Assembly: GCF_001043955.1 (NCBI RefSeq)
Contig: NZ_LABZ01000021.1
Location: 1 to 64,000 of the forward strand
Source of the DNA: Methylobacterium tarhaniae
GTDB lineage: Bacteria; Pseudomonadota; Alphaproteobacteria; Rhizobiales; Beijerinckiaceae
Reading direction: 5' to 3'
DNA: 64,000 nucleotides
Shown here piece after piece: positions 8,291 to 17,281 of this stretch. The stretch's first letter is position 1. Every line of letters begins with the position of its first letter. The position numbers were made by a program, and so were the translations under genes. Under the pieces are notes generated by a model, which searched no databases, was not told the DNA's origin, and saw nothing but the letters and a program-made list of their open reading frames with translations.

Positions 8291-8989
8291 GTGCCGGGCG
8301 CCGCCGGCATCGGGCTCCTGCTCCTCGCCTGCGCCTACGCGCTCAACGCCGTCGGCGGGCGCGAGGTGGCGGGGCTGCGCCCCGACGAGGCGGCCGGGCT
8401 CGCGGCTGCCGGCGGCGCCGCCCTGATGGTGCTGAACGGGGTCGGGAACCGGTTCCGGTCCGGATTCGGCGAGGGGCTCGTCTCGCTCCTCCTGTGGTGC
8501 GGGATCGGGGCCGGAGCGGCGAGCCTCTACGCCTATCGCGACGAGGCGCGGGACATGGCGTTCCGGGCGCTCGGGGAGATGAGCCCGGGCCAGCCGGTCC
8601 CGGGACCCGGCGACGAGGTGGTGATCGCCCGGCGGGTCGATGGCGGCTTCACGGTCCAGGCCAAGGTCAACGGCCGACTCCAGGCCTTCGCCTTCGACAC
8701 CGGCGCGAGCGCGGTGGTGCTCACTGCCGAGGCTGCCGCCCATCTCGGCATCCGCCCGGGCCCGGCCGCCTTCCGGATCCAGGTCCAGACCGCCAACGGC
8801 CGCACCGCCGCGGCTCCGGTCGTGCTCGACACGGTGTCGGTCGGGCCGATCACCGAGAGCCGCGTCGCGGCCCTCGTCACCCGGCCGGGCGCCCTGAGCG
8901 TGAACCTGCTCGGGATGAGCTTCCTGGAACGGTTGAACTCGTACGAGGTCAGGGGCAGCCGGCTGATCCTGCGCGGGGCGCGGGGGTGA
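8291..8989 (+). CDS. Retropepsin-like aspartic protease, TIGR02281 type, membrane anchored
   Basis: 232 residues starting at a GTG. Three hydrophobic segments fill roughly residues 5-85, and the rest is a soluble domain with the aspartic protease motif FDTGAS (Asp136) and a flap-like ANGRTAAAPVVLD region. This is the bacterial single-domain clan AA family, which works as a homodimer, probably on the periplasmic face. Substrates are unknown. It sits four bases after the DUF1289 gene and is followed by a hairpin that may end the cobS transcript. Confidence 0.85.
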   Translation: MPGAAGIGLLLLACAYALNAVGGREVAGLRPDEAAGLAAAGGAALMVLNGVGNRFRSGFGEGLVSLLLWCGIGAGAASLYAYRDEARDMAFRALGEMSPGQPVPGPGDEVVIARRVDGGFTVQAKVNGRLQAFAFDTGASAVVLTAEAAAHLGIRPGPAAFRIQVQTANGRTAAAPVVLDTVSVGPITESRVAALVTRPGALSVNLLGMSFLERLNSYEVRGSRLILRGARG

Positions 8990-8990
8990 G

Positions 8991-9025
8991 GCCTCTCGGT
9001 CGCGGCGCAGACGCGACCGACAGGC
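8991..9025 (+). terminator. Hairpin after the protease gene
   Basis: Inner arms TCGGTCGCG (8996-9004) and CGCGACCGA (9012-9020) pair perfectly and are extended by GCCT/AGGC. There is no T-run, so it may be a rho-dependent or merely stabilising 3' hairpin. Confidence 0.5.
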
Positions 9026-9114
9026 CTCGAGCGATCGGTCCGGCGCGCGCCTTCATGAATCCCTCTCCGTCATCCGGGGGACGCCGCGGGAACGGTCGAG
9101 GGGATTCGCCGTGG

Positions 9115-9993
9115 TCATGGCAAATGCTTCTCGAAGAAGTGATCCGGATATGGATCGTCGTTGAAGCGGTCGATCTCGACCCAGCCGGTGCGGCGGTAGA
9201 GCTGGAGCGCCTCGGTCAGCGCATTGTTCGAATCGAGGCGCAGGGTCGTGATGCCGAGGTCCCGCGCGGCGGCCTCCGCCTCCTCCATCAGCCGGCGGGC
9301 GAGGCCGAGACCGCGGGCGGAGGGGCAGACCCAGAGCCGCTTGATCTCGGCCAGATCCCCGCCCTTGCCCTTCAGGCCGACGCAGCCGACCGGCAGCCCG
9401 TCCGACAGGGCGACCAGGAAGGCGCCGCGGGGACGCATCATGTCGGCGGCCTCCGGGTCGCGGGAGAGAGCGACGTCGAAGCCGGTCGCGAGCCGCCGCC
9501 CGAGCTCGGCGTAGTACGCGGTCAGGCAGTGCAGGGCCGCCTCGGAGCGGGGATCGGTCTCCTCGATGGCGATCCGCTCGCGACCGAGGGCCGTGGCGAC
9601 GAGGTCCATGGCGCGCAGGAGGTCGTCGCCCTTGGGGGCGCGGGCCAGGAGTTGCGCCGCCCGGTCGTTCGACAGGGCCTCGTAGGCGGCGAATTCCTGC
9701 CGTCCGGCCTCGGTCAGGGCCGCGACCCGGCGGCGGGCATCCTGCGGATGGGGCAGCGTCACGACGAGCCCCTCCTCCTCCAGGCTGCGCAGGAGCCGGC
9801 TCAGCAGCCCCGAATCGAGCCCGAGATAGTCGCGCAGGCTGCCCACCTCGCCGCGTCCATGCCCGATGGCGTTGAGCACGCGGGCCGCGCCGAGCGGCCG
9901 CCCGCGGCCGAGGAACGAGGTGTCGAGGGCCCCGACCTCGGCGGTGACGGCCCGGTTGAAGCGGCGGATGCGGCGGATGGCGTCAATCGACAT
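9115..9993 (-). CDS. MarR-family regulator fused to a GNAT acetyltransferase
   Basis: 292 residues. Residues 1-150 form a MarR-type winged helix (LNAIGHGRGEVGSLRDYLGLDSGLLSRLLRSLEE, then a wing with PQDARRR, quoted in parts of the motif). Residues 155-292 are a GNAT acetyltransferase with the acetyl-CoA loop CPSARGLGLARRLM and a C-terminal LYRRTGWVEI strand. Such two-domain proteins are known in many bacteria, and the substrate is usually unknown. The start codon is abutted by a 22-base near-perfect palindrome overlapping its ribosome-binding site, so tight autorepression is likely. No divergent target gene shares the operator. Confidence 0.9.
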   Translation of the reverse strand: MSIDAIRRIRRFNRAVTAEVGALDTSFLGRGRPLGAARVLNAIGHGRGEVGSLRDYLGLDSGLLSRLLRSLEEEGLVVTLPHPQDARRRVAALTEAGRQEFAAYEALSNDRAAQLLARAPKGDDLLRAMDLVATALGRERIAIEETDPRSEAALHCLTAYYAELGRRLATGFDVALSRDPEAADMMRPRGAFLVALSDGLPVGCVGLKGKGGDLAEIKRLWVCPSARGLGLARRLMEEAEAAARDLGITTLRLDSNNALTEALQLYRRTGWVEIDRFNDDPYPDHFFEKHLP

Positions 9994-10015
9994 TTCCCTG
10001 ACTTAAGTCAGAGAA
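9994..10015. promoter_or_regulatory. MarR-type operator overlapping the ribosome-binding site
   Basis: A 22-base dyad with core CTGACTTAAGTCAG (9998-10011) and flanks TTCC/AGAA that pair except for one position. It begins at the base immediately upstream of the start codon. Binding would block both transcription and ribosome access. The core resembles known MarR-family sites. Assignment to this regulator is by position. Confidence 0.75.
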
Positions 10016-10056
10016 TACGCACCGTCAATCCGGGTTCGACGGGAGGCCCGCTCACG

Positions 10057-10085
10057 AAAAAAGCCCCGGCTCCGGGCCGGGGCTT
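10057..10085 (-). terminator. Rho-independent terminator of the Bax-inhibitor gene
   Basis: On the minus strand, arms AAGCCCCGG and CCGGGGCTT form the stem and are followed by six T. It lies 43 bases after the stop codon of the 10128-10931 gene. Confidence 0.85.
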
Positions 10086-10127
10086 CTCCTCGATCGGTCG
10101 GGGCGGCGTGCCGCCCCGCGAGGCTCC

Positions 10128-10931
10128 TTAGTTGTTCCGGTTGCCCATCAGCGAGAGCAGGAACTGGAACATGTTGATGAAGTCCAGGTACAGCGTCAGG
10201 GCGCCGAACACCGACACCTTGGCGGCGGTCTCGCCGTCGAAGTTGCCGTAGATGTACATCTCCTTGAGCTTCTGCGTGTCGTACGCGGTCAGGCCGGCGA
10301 AGATCAGCACGCCGATGACCGAGATCGCGAATTGCAGGGCGCTCGAGGCCAGGAAGATGTTCACCAGGCTGGCGATGACGAGGCCGATGAGGCCCATCAC
10401 CAGGAACGAGCCGATGCCCGACAGGCTGCGGGTGGTGGTGTAGCCATAGAGGCTCAAGCCACCGAAGGCCGCCGCGGTGATGAAGAACACCTGGACCACG
10501 CTCGCGCCGGTATAGCGGATGAGCAGCGTCGACAGCGACGCACCCATCACCGCCGCGAAGGCGAAGAAGGTGGTGCGGGCCGTGGCGGCCGACATCCGGT
10601 CCATCCGGAACGAGAAGAGGAAAATGAAGGCGAGCGGCGCGAGCGCGATCACCCACATCAGCGGCGTGGCGTAGAGCGTGCGGCCGAAGCTGGTCAGCGG
10701 GATCGAGCCGATCCGCGCCACCGCATCCGCCGACGAGGTCGCCACCGCCAGCTTGTTGATGCCGATCGCCACCAGCCCGGAGATGCCCAGGCCGATGATC
10801 ATGTTGTTGTAGACGCCGAGCATGAACGCGCGAAGGCCCTGGTCGACCTGGACCTGACTCGGGGCATAGCCGGTGGGCGCCCCGTAGCCGCTCGCGTTAC
10901 CCTGCCGGAACGGGCTGTTCTCGAATGCCAT
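10128..10931 (-). CDS. Bax inhibitor-1/YccA family membrane protein
   Basis: 267 residues with about seven hydrophobic segments after a 40-residue polar N-terminus containing SGYGAPTGYAPSQ. The family hallmarks are visible: FMLGVYNNMIIGLGISG for the first helix and LTAYDTQKLKEMY near residue 220, where the aspartates of the proposed pH or calcium gate lie. E. coli YccA modulates FtsH. Other members act as calcium-leak channels. The role here is inferred from the family only. It is monocistronic, with its own terminator and a 235-base upstream gap. Confidence 0.93.
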   Translation of the reverse strand: MAFENSPFRQGNASGYGAPTGYAPSQVQVDQGLRAFMLGVYNNMIIGLGISGLVAIGINKLAVATSSADAVARIGSIPLTSFGRTLYATPLMWVIALAPLAFIFLFSFRMDRMSAATARTTFFAFAAVMGASLSTLLIRYTGASVVQVFFITAAAFGGLSLYGYTTTRSLSGIGSFLVMGLIGLVIASLVNIFLASSALQFAISVIGVLIFAGLTAYDTQKLKEMYIYGNFDGETAAKVSVFGALTLYLDFINMFQFLLSLMGNRNN

Positions 10932-11166
10932 GGGAGATTCCTTCGGAAGCTCTCTAGCGTGGATGTTCCTGGTGCGAGGCTCTCACGCGACCCTCGGACG
11001 CTTGACGCGTCGGATCGGCACCCGGGCCCTCGCGGGCCCGTGCGCCTTGACCGGAATATGTGGGGCTGGAAGAGCGCGCACAAGGGCGCAGCCGGACCTG
11101 TTGCCGGCCACGTCCGGTCAATTTTCGGGGTCCATGCGCCGCAGGGTCTCCGAAGGATTAAGATCC

Positions 11167-13749
11167 CTATAGATTTCGTAGGTACTGCGCCGGCTTCTGG
11201 CTGAGGATGCGCCAGGTGCCGGCGAGCCCGAGCGCGACCGCCACCACGACCGCGAGCAGGGCCGCGAGCAGGGCGCCCGAGAGGTCGAGGGCGAAGTCGA
11301 GATGCATGACGCGGGTGAGGATCACCCAGCCGGCGAGCGTCCCGGCGGCGAGGCCGAACACGGCCGTGGCGAGGCCGAGCGCGCCGTACTCCATCGTGTA
11401 GGCGGACAGGAGCCGCGCCCGGGTGGCGCCGAGCGTCTTGAGCACCACCGCGTCGTAGAGCCGGGCCCGGTGGCCGGCGGCCAGGGCGCCCGCCAGCACG
11501 AACAGGCTCGTCGCCACCGCCACCGCGCTGGCGCCGCGGATCGCGAAGACGAGCTTGCCGACGAGGTCGTTGACCGCGTCGAGGGCATCCTTCACCCGCA
11601 CGCTGCTCACCGAGGGAAACTCCTTCGCCGCGTCGCGCAGGATCCGGGCCTCGAGGGCGGGGTCGGGCCCTTCCGGCAGGGTCAGGGTGGCGAGGTCGCT
11701 GTGCGGCGCGCCCCGGAAGGTGCCCGGCGAGAACACCATCACGAAGTTGATGCCGAGGTTGCGCCACTCGACGTGGCGCAGGTTGGCGATCGTCACCGTC
11801 AGGCTGCGCCCGAGCACGTTGACGGTGACCGTCTCCCCGACCTTGAGGCCGAGGCTGCGTGCGAGCTGGTCGTCGAAGGAGACGAGCGGCTTCTGGGCGT
11901 CCTCGCCCTTCCACCACTGCCCCGACGTGACCCGCGAGCCGTCCGGCAGGTCCTCGGCGTAGGTGATGCCGCGGTCGCCGTCGAGCACCCAGGCGGCGTC
12001 CTCGCCGGCCTTGATCTGCCCGGCCGGCACGCCGTTCAGCGCGGTGATCCGCCCGCGCATCATCGGCACCCGCTCGATCTTGGCCCGCGGCGCGGCCCGT
12101 CCGAGAAACTGGTCGAAGGCCGCCGAATCGCGGCTCGGGATGTCGAGGAAGAACAGGCTCGGCGCCTTGGCGGGCAGCGAGCGGGTCAGCGTCCGGGTGA
12201 TGTTGGCGTCGATCAGGCTCAGGGTCACGAGGAGCGTGATGCCGAGCCCGAGGGACAGCACGATCGAGGGTGTCAGCGCACCGGGCCGGTGCAGGTTGGC
12301 CAGCGCCAGCCGCGGCGCGGCCCTCCCTGGGCGCGGCAGGCGGCGCGCCAGGGCCATCAGCCCGAAGGCGACGAGGCGCAGGAGCCCGAAGGCGAGGCCC
12401 GCCGCCGCGATGAAGATCAGCGCCACGCCGCGATCGTAGGCGGTGGCGAGGGCCAGGCCGACGAGGCCGACGAGCGCCAAGGCGAGGATCCCGAGATAGC
12501 GCGGCCGCGGCCAGCGCCGGTCGGGATCGACCGTGTCGCGAAACAGCCCGGACACCGCGACGTCGTGGGCGCGGCCGAGCGGCCCGATCGCGAAGGCGAG
12601 CGCCGTCAGCACGCCGTAGAGGGCGGCGACCGCCAGCTCGCCCGGCGCCAGGGTCGGGTTGAGCGGCAAGGGCAGCAGCGACCCGAAGGCGGCGTCGAGG
12701 GCGAAGGGCAGGACCGCGCCGATCACGAGGCCGGCGGCGATGCCGATCCCGGCGATCAGCATCACCTGGGTCAGGTAGATGCCGACCACCTGGCTGCCCG
12801 GGGCGCCGAGGCTCTTGAGGGTCGCGATCGAGGCGCGCTTGCGATCGACGAAGGCCCGCACCGCGTTGGCGACGCCGACGCCGCCGACGAGGAGCGCGGT
12901 GAGCCCGACGAGGGTCAGGAACTGGGTGAAACGCTCGATGCTGCGGGCGAAGCGCGGATCGGCGTTGAGCCGCGAGCGGATCTCCCATCCCGCCTCCGGC
13001 AGGGCGGCGCGGGCTTCCGTCATCACCCGCTCGACCGCCGCATCGTCTCCTTTCGGCAGCGTCACCCGGTAGACGAAGCGGTTGAGGCTGCCGGGCTGGA
13101 CGAGGCCCGAGGCCTCGAGCGCATCGAGGGACACCATCAGGCGGGGACCGAAGCCGATGCCGCCGGCGATCTTGTCCGGCTCGCTCACCAGCACGGTACG
13201 CAGCGCGATCGCGGCTCCGCCGACCGTGAGGCGGTCGCCGAGCTTGAGATCGAGGCGGGCGAGGAGTGCCGGGTCGGCGGCGGCGCCGTAGACGCCGTCG
13301 CGGAGGGCGAAGATGTCGGCGGGCGGCATCGGCGGCTCGGTCGCCAGCGCGCCGACCGCCGGGTAATCGGGCCCGACCGCCTTCAGCTCGACGAGCGCCG
13401 CGCCCCTGTCCCCGGCCGAGGCCATGGCCCGGGTGAAACCCGCCACCGAGACGCGGCCGCGCGATTCCAGGAAGGCCTTTTCCTGCGGGCTCGCCTCGCG
13501 GTGGATCAGCCCGAAGGTGACGTCGCCGCCGAGGATCCGGCGGCCCTCCCGGGCGAGCCCGTCGGAGAGCGAGCGCGACAGCGAGGCGACGCCCGCGATG
13601 GTGGCGACCCCGATGGCGATGCAGGCGAGCAGCACCGTGAAGCCGCGCAGGCCCCCGCGCAGCTCGCGGAGCGCCAGGCGCAGGGTGAGCGGCAGGCGGG
13701 AGGGCCGGCCGGGCGTGGCGCCGGGGAGCTTGGGAAGGCTGCCGTGCAT
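11167..13749 (-). CDS. ABC transporter permease, FtsX/MacB type (YbbP-like)
   Basis: 860 residues. The architecture is typical of YbbP: an N-terminal helix, a periplasmic MacB-like core, three helices near residues 245-390, a second helix group near 430-500, another periplasmic core and three C-terminal helices. GGVGVANAVRAFVDRKRASIATLKSLGA and LFVLAGALAAGHRARLYDAVVLKTLGA are the two FtsX repeats (each quoted as a landmark in part). Such permeases couple ATP hydrolysis to mechanical work at the periplasmic side, often lipoprotein or outer-membrane related. The start is five bases after the stop codon of the ATP-binding gene, so the two are co-expressed. Confidence 0.9.
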   Translation of the reverse strand: MHGSLPKLPGATPGRPSRLPLTLRLALRELRGGLRGFTVLLACIAIGVATIAGVASLSRSLSDGLAREGRRILGGDVTFGLIHREASPQEKAFLESRGRVSVAGFTRAMASAGDRGAALVELKAVGPDYPAVGALATEPPMPPADIFALRDGVYGAAADPALLARLDLKLGDRLTVGGAAIALRTVLVSEPDKIAGGIGFGPRLMVSLDALEASGLVQPGSLNRFVYRVTLPKGDDAAVERVMTEARAALPEAGWEIRSRLNADPRFARSIERFTQFLTLVGLTALLVGGVGVANAVRAFVDRKRASIATLKSLGAPGSQVVGIYLTQVMLIAGIGIAAGLVIGAVLPFALDAAFGSLLPLPLNPTLAPGELAVAALYGVLTALAFAIGPLGRAHDVAVSGLFRDTVDPDRRWPRPRYLGILALALVGLVGLALATAYDRGVALIFIAAAGLAFGLLRLVAFGLMALARRLPRPGRAAPRLALANLHRPGALTPSIVLSLGLGITLLVTLSLIDANITRTLTRSLPAKAPSLFFLDIPSRDSAAFDQFLGRAAPRAKIERVPMMRGRITALNGVPAGQIKAGEDAAWVLDGDRGITYAEDLPDGSRVTSGQWWKGEDAQKPLVSFDDQLARSLGLKVGETVTVNVLGRSLTVTIANLRHVEWRNLGINFVMVFSPGTFRGAPHSDLATLTLPEGPDPALEARILRDAAKEFPSVSSVRVKDALDAVNDLVGKLVFAIRGASAVAVATSLFVLAGALAAGHRARLYDAVVLKTLGATRARLLSAYTMEYGALGLATAVFGLAAGTLAGWVILTRVMHLDFALDLSGALLAALLAVVVAVALGLAGTWRILSQKPAQYLRNL

Positions 13750-13754
13750 CGGGG

Positions 13755-14450
13755 CTACGCGCTCACAGCCGTATCGATCAGCCCCGAGCGCAGCCGCACC
13801 GTACGATCGCACAGGCGGGCGAGGCCGGGATCGTGGGTGACCAGCACCAGGGTGGCGCCGCGGTCGCGCTTGAGGGCGAAGAGCAGCTCGATGATCTGCG
13901 CGCCGGTCGCCTCGTCGAGGTTGCCGGTCGGCTCGTCGGCGACGAGGATGGCGGGTTCGGGCGCCACCGCCCGGGCGATGGCGACGCGCTGCTGCTCGCC
14001 GCCGGAGAGCTGGGCCGGGTAATGGTGCAGGCGGTGCCCGAGGCCGACCGCCTCCAGCTCCCGCGCCGCCCGGGCATGGGCGTCGGGCGCGTCGGCGAGT
14101 TCGAGCGGCAACGCGACGTTCTCCAAGGCCGTCATGGTCGGCACGAGGTGGAAGGACTGGAACACGATGCCGATGCGCCGGCCGCGGAACCGCGCCAGGG
14201 CGTCCTCGTCGAGCCCGGCGAGGTCGGTGCCCTCGACCACGACCCGGCCGGAATCCGGCCGCTCCAGCCCGGCCATGGTCATCAGCAGGGTCGACTTGCC
14301 CGAGCCCGAGGGGCCGACGAGGCCCACCGCCTCACCCGGCGCGACGGACAGCGAGATGCCCTTGAGGATGTGGACCCGGGCGGCGCCGCGGCCGAGGCTG
14401 AGATCGACGCCGTCGAGCGCGATCGCCGGTCCGGTGGCCTTGTCGGTCAT
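13755..14450 (-). CDS. ABC transporter ATP-binding protein (YbbA-like)
   Basis: 231 residues of the LolD/MacB ATPase subfamily. Walker A GPSGSGKST, signature LSGGEQQRV and Walker B ILVADEPTG are intact, followed by the switch histidine in LVTHDPGLA. The ATG at MTDKATG was chosen because the long upstream extension of the frame is not family-like. The gene pairs with the downstream FtsX-type permease and diverges from a TesA-like esterase. This matches the tesA-ybbA-ybbP arrangement of E. coli, so the three genes probably share a function in envelope lipid handling. Confidence 0.94.
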   Translation of the reverse strand: MTDKATGPAIALDGVDLSLGRGAARVHILKGISLSVAPGEAVGLVGPSGSGKSTLLMTMAGLERPDSGRVVVEGTDLAGLDEDALARFRGRRIGIVFQSFHLVPTMTALENVALPLELADAPDAHARAARELEAVGLGHRLHHYPAQLSGGEQQRVAIARAVAPEPAILVADEPTGNLDEATGAQIIELLFALKRDRGATLVLVTHDPGLARLCDRTVRLRSGLIDTAVSA

Positions 14451-14549
14451 GGGCGGGAAGCCGATCTGTGGAGGGCGACCGATCGGGTCGGCGCCGGAGA
14501 TGACGAATTGGGACGGACCTACGCAGGACAGGCGGCCCGTCGGCCCGAT

Positions 14550-15257
14550 ATGGGCCGCACATCCATGTTCCGCCATGATGGCCGCCGCGCGGCACTCGGA
14601 TTTCTGATCGTTTCCCTGCTGATGACCCTCGCCGCACCGCTTCACGCCCAGGGCCTCTCCCGAGAGCCCGCGCAGGAGCCCGCAAAGGAGCGCCCCCTGA
14701 ACCTCGTCGCCTTCGGCGACAGCCTGATGGCGGGCTACGGCCTGCCGGCGGCGGCCGCCTTCCCGGTGCAGCTCGAGGCGGCCCTGAAGGCGCGCGGCCA
14801 CGCCGTGACGGTCGCCAATGCGGGCGTTTCCGGCGATACCGCGACGGGGGGGCTCGACCGGGTCGACTGGTCGGTGCCGGACGGGACCGACGGCGTCATC
14901 CTGGAGCTCGGCGCCAACGACATGCTGCGCGGCACCGACCCGGCGGTGACCGAGAAGGCCCTCGACGCGATCGTCGCGAAGCTGAAGGCCCGCGGCATCC
15001 CGGTCCTGCTCGCCGGCATGCGGGCGGCGCCGAATCTCGGGCCCGATTACGGACGGCGCTTCGACGCGATCTACCCGCGGCTCGCCGAGCGCTACGGCCT
15101 GATCCTCTACCCGTTCTTCCTCGACGGCATCGCGGGCGACCGCAGCCTCAACCTCCCGGACGGCCTGCACCCGACGCAGGCCGGGGTGGCGCGGGTCGTC
15201 GCCGGCATCCTGCCGAGCGTCGAGGATTTCCTGAAGCGCCTGCGCAAGGGGCCGTGA
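14550..15257 (+). CDS. tesA: Periplasmic arylesterase / lysophospholipase, SGNH (GDSL) family
   Basis: 235 residues with a signal peptide (about 1-34, ending LHAQ). The SGNH blocks are complete: block I FGDSLMAG with nucleophile Ser58, the Gly of block II in NAGVSGDT, block III GANDML, and the catalytic Asp and His in DGLHPTQAG. The enzyme hydrolyses short acyl esters and thioesters or lysophospholipids in the periplasm. A second ATG five codons in (MFRHDG) is also possible. It diverges from the ABC transporter pair and is followed six bases later by thpR. Confidence 0.9.
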   Translation: MGRTSMFRHDGRRAALGFLIVSLLMTLAAPLHAQGLSREPAQEPAKERPLNLVAFGDSLMAGYGLPAAAAFPVQLEAALKARGHAVTVANAGVSGDTATGGLDRVDWSVPDGTDGVILELGANDMLRGTDPAVTEKALDAIVAKLKARGIPVLLAGMRAAPNLGPDYGRRFDAIYPRLAERYGLILYPFFLDGIAGDRSLNLPDGLHPTQAGVARVVAGILPSVEDFLKRLRKGP

Positions 15258-15263
15258 CTCGTC

Positions 15264-15815
15264 ATGCCGCGCCTGTTCACCGGGATCGAGGTCCCGCCCG
15301 AGACCGGCCTGGCGCTCAGCGCCTTCCGGGGCGGCCTGCCGGGGGCCCGCTGGGTCGAGCCCGCCGATTACCACGTCACCTTGCGCTTCATCGGCGACGT
15401 CGACGGCGGGCTGGCCGACGAAATCATGGAGGCCCTGTCCGGGATCCGGCCCCGCCCTCCCCTGACCCTGGTCCTCGACGCGCTGGCGGTGTTCGGCGGC
15501 GACCGGCCGCATTCGCTCTATGCCCGGGTGGTGCCCGATCCCGACCTCGCCGAGTTGCAGGCCGAGCACGAGCGCATCCTGCGCCAGCTCGGCGTGGCGC
15601 CGGACACCCGCCGCTTCACGCCCCACGTCACCGTGGGCCGGCTCAAGCGCGGCGCCGGCCCGGGCGGGGTGGCGCAGTACCTGGCCGTGCAGCCGGTCTT
15701 CCCGCGGGTCTCGTTCACGGCGCGGCGGGTGGCTTTGTACTCGGCGCGGGACTCCGTCGGCGGGGGGCCCTACGTGGTCGAGGCCGCCTATCCGCTGGCG
15801 TCGGATGAGGCATGA
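15264..15815 (+). CDS. thpR: RNA 2',3'-cyclic phosphodiesterase
   Basis: 183 residues of the 2H phosphoesterase family (LigT). The two catalytic HxTx tetrads are HVTL at 37-40 and HVTV at 121-124, with the expected spacing. The enzyme opens 2',3'-cyclic phosphates to 2'-phosphates and can act on tRNA halves. Its physiological role is unclear. MPRLFTGIEV is a typical family N-terminus and fixes the start. It probably shares a transcript with the esterase gene. Confidence 0.93.
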   Translation: MPRLFTGIEVPPETGLALSAFRGGLPGARWVEPADYHVTLRFIGDVDGGLADEIMEALSGIRPRPPLTLVLDALAVFGGDRPHSLYARVVPDPDLAELQAEHERILRQLGVAPDTRRFTPHVTVGRLKRGAGPGGVAQYLAVQPVFPRVSFTARRVALYSARDSVGGGPYVVEAAYPLASDEA

Positions 15816-15928
15816 CGACGCTCACTCGCTCCGAACGGCGGCAAGCCACCGAAAGCAAGTCCCCCAAACGGGTGATGGCTGTACCACCAAACCAGTATAG
15901 ACTCCGGCGCACTGCCCTTTGGCGGGCA

Positions 15929-15974
15929 CGCGCCCACGCCGGTCACCTCCACCTTCGAACTTGGCGTGGGCGCG
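15929..15974. terminator. Long-loop hairpin between convergent genes
   Basis: Arms CGCGCCCACGCC (15929-15940) and GGCGTGGGCGCG (15963-15974) pair over 12 bases around a 22-base loop, followed on the plus strand by TTCTTATT. It lies between thpR and the convergent substrate-binding protein gene and may serve as a bidirectional terminator. Confidence 0.5.
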
Positions 15975-15999
15975 TTCTTATTCGGCCGACGCGCCCGCC

Positions 16000-17217
16000 T
16001 CACCCCGCCTTGCCGAGATAGGGGCAATGGCCCGCCTCGATCGGCCGGAAAGCCCGGTCGCCGGGGATCGTCGCGATCGGCTTCAGCAGGTCCCATTCGC
16101 CCTTCGATTCGGCCGGCGCCTTCACCTGCATCAGGTACATCTCGTGGACCATGCGGCCGTCCTCGCGGACCCGGCCGTTCTTGGCATAGAAGTCGTTGAC
16201 CGGGGTCTCGCGCATCTTGGCGACGACCGCCTTGGCCGCGTCGGTCCCGGCCGCCTGCACGGCCTTCAGGTAGTTCGAGATGCTGGAATAGACCCCGGCC
16301 TGGAACTGGGTCGGCATCCGGCCGTGGCGCTTGAGGAACCGCTGGGCGAAGGCCCGGGTCTCGTCGTCGCGGTCCCAGTAGAAGCTCGTGGTGAGCAGCA
16401 TGCCTTGCGCGGTCTCGAGGCCGATCGCCCGCAGGTCGACCACGTCGATCAGCAGGCCGACGAGCTTCTGGCCCTGCTGCTGGATGCCGAACTCGCCCGC
16501 CTGCTTGGCCGCCGTCGCGGTGTCGCCGACCGGATCGGCGAGCGCGATCACCTTGGCGCCCGAGGACTGGGCCTGGAGCAGGGCCGAGGAGAAATCCGCC
16601 ATCCCCATCGGGTGGCGCACCGAGCCGATCACCTTGCCGCCGGCGCGGGCGACCGCCTGGCTGGTGTCGCGTTCCAGCGCGTGGCCGAAGGCGTAGTCGG
16701 CGGTGACGAAGTACCAGGAGGTGGCACCCTGCGACACCAGCGGGCCGGCGGTGCCGTTGGCCAGCGAGTAGGTGTCGTAGGTCCAGTGGATCGCGTTCGG
16801 CGAGCAGGCCGGGCCGGACAGGTCGGAGGAGCCGGCCGAGGAGTTCAGGAACAGGCGGTCGCGCTCGCGGGTGAGGTTCTGGACGGCGAGCGCCACCGAC
16901 GAGGTCGGCACGTCGGCGACGACGTCGACCTGCTGCAGTTCGAGCCACTGGCGGACGATGTTCGAGCCGATATCCGGCTTGTTCTGGTGGTCGGCGGAGA
17001 CGACCTCGATCCGCTTGCCCAGCACCGTGCCGCCGAAATCCTCGACCGCCATCCGGGCGGCGGTGACCGAGCCCGGGCCGGTGCTGTCGGCCTGGGCCGC
17101 GCTCATGTCCGACAGGACGCCGATCTTGACCAGGTCGTCGGAGATCTGCGCCTGCGCGGCACCCGCGCACAGGATCGCGGCCAGCGCCGCGCCGGCGCAC
17201 CGAAGGGTTCGTCTCAT
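16000..17217 (-). CDS. ABC transporter substrate-binding protein, branched-chain amino acid type
   Basis: 405 residues with a signal peptide (about 1-24, ending AQAQ). KIGVLSDMSAAQADSTGPGS and the RMAVEDFGG strand are typical of the type I periplasmic fold (Peripla_BP_6, LivK/UrtA-like). Members bind amino acids, amides, urea or aromatic acids, and the ligand cannot be told from sequence. ATG at MRRTLRC was chosen for the signal peptide. No permease or ATPase gene of the Liv type is adjacent, so it is an orphan that must work with a distant or shared transporter. Its upstream gap is 64 bases to coaA. Confidence 0.9.
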   Translation of the reverse strand: MRRTLRCAGAALAAILCAGAAQAQISDDLVKIGVLSDMSAAQADSTGPGSVTAARMAVEDFGGTVLGKRIEVVSADHQNKPDIGSNIVRQWLELQQVDVVADVPTSSVALAVQNLTRERDRLFLNSSAGSSDLSGPACSPNAIHWTYDTYSLANGTAGPLVSQGATSWYFVTADYAFGHALERDTSQAVARAGGKVIGSVRHPMGMADFSSALLQAQSSGAKVIALADPVGDTATAAKQAGEFGIQQQGQKLVGLLIDVVDLRAIGLETAQGMLLTTSFYWDRDDETRAFAQRFLKRHGRMPTQFQAGVYSSISNYLKAVQAAGTDAAKAVVAKMRETPVNDFYAKNGRVREDGRMVHEMYLMQVKAPAESKGEWDLLKPIATIPGDRAFRPIEAGHCPYLGKAG

Positions 17218-17281
17218 GGTTTCCTCCCGCTTTTCCCGCATGCTGGCGGGGGGTGTCGGGAAGGTCAACCGCGCGCGACCC

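Noticed and set aside
11302..14022. A 906-codon plus-strand open frame opposite the ABC transporter genes
   Set aside because: Shadow of the permease and ATPase. The antisense product is a Gly/Arg/Glu-rich string with no domain.
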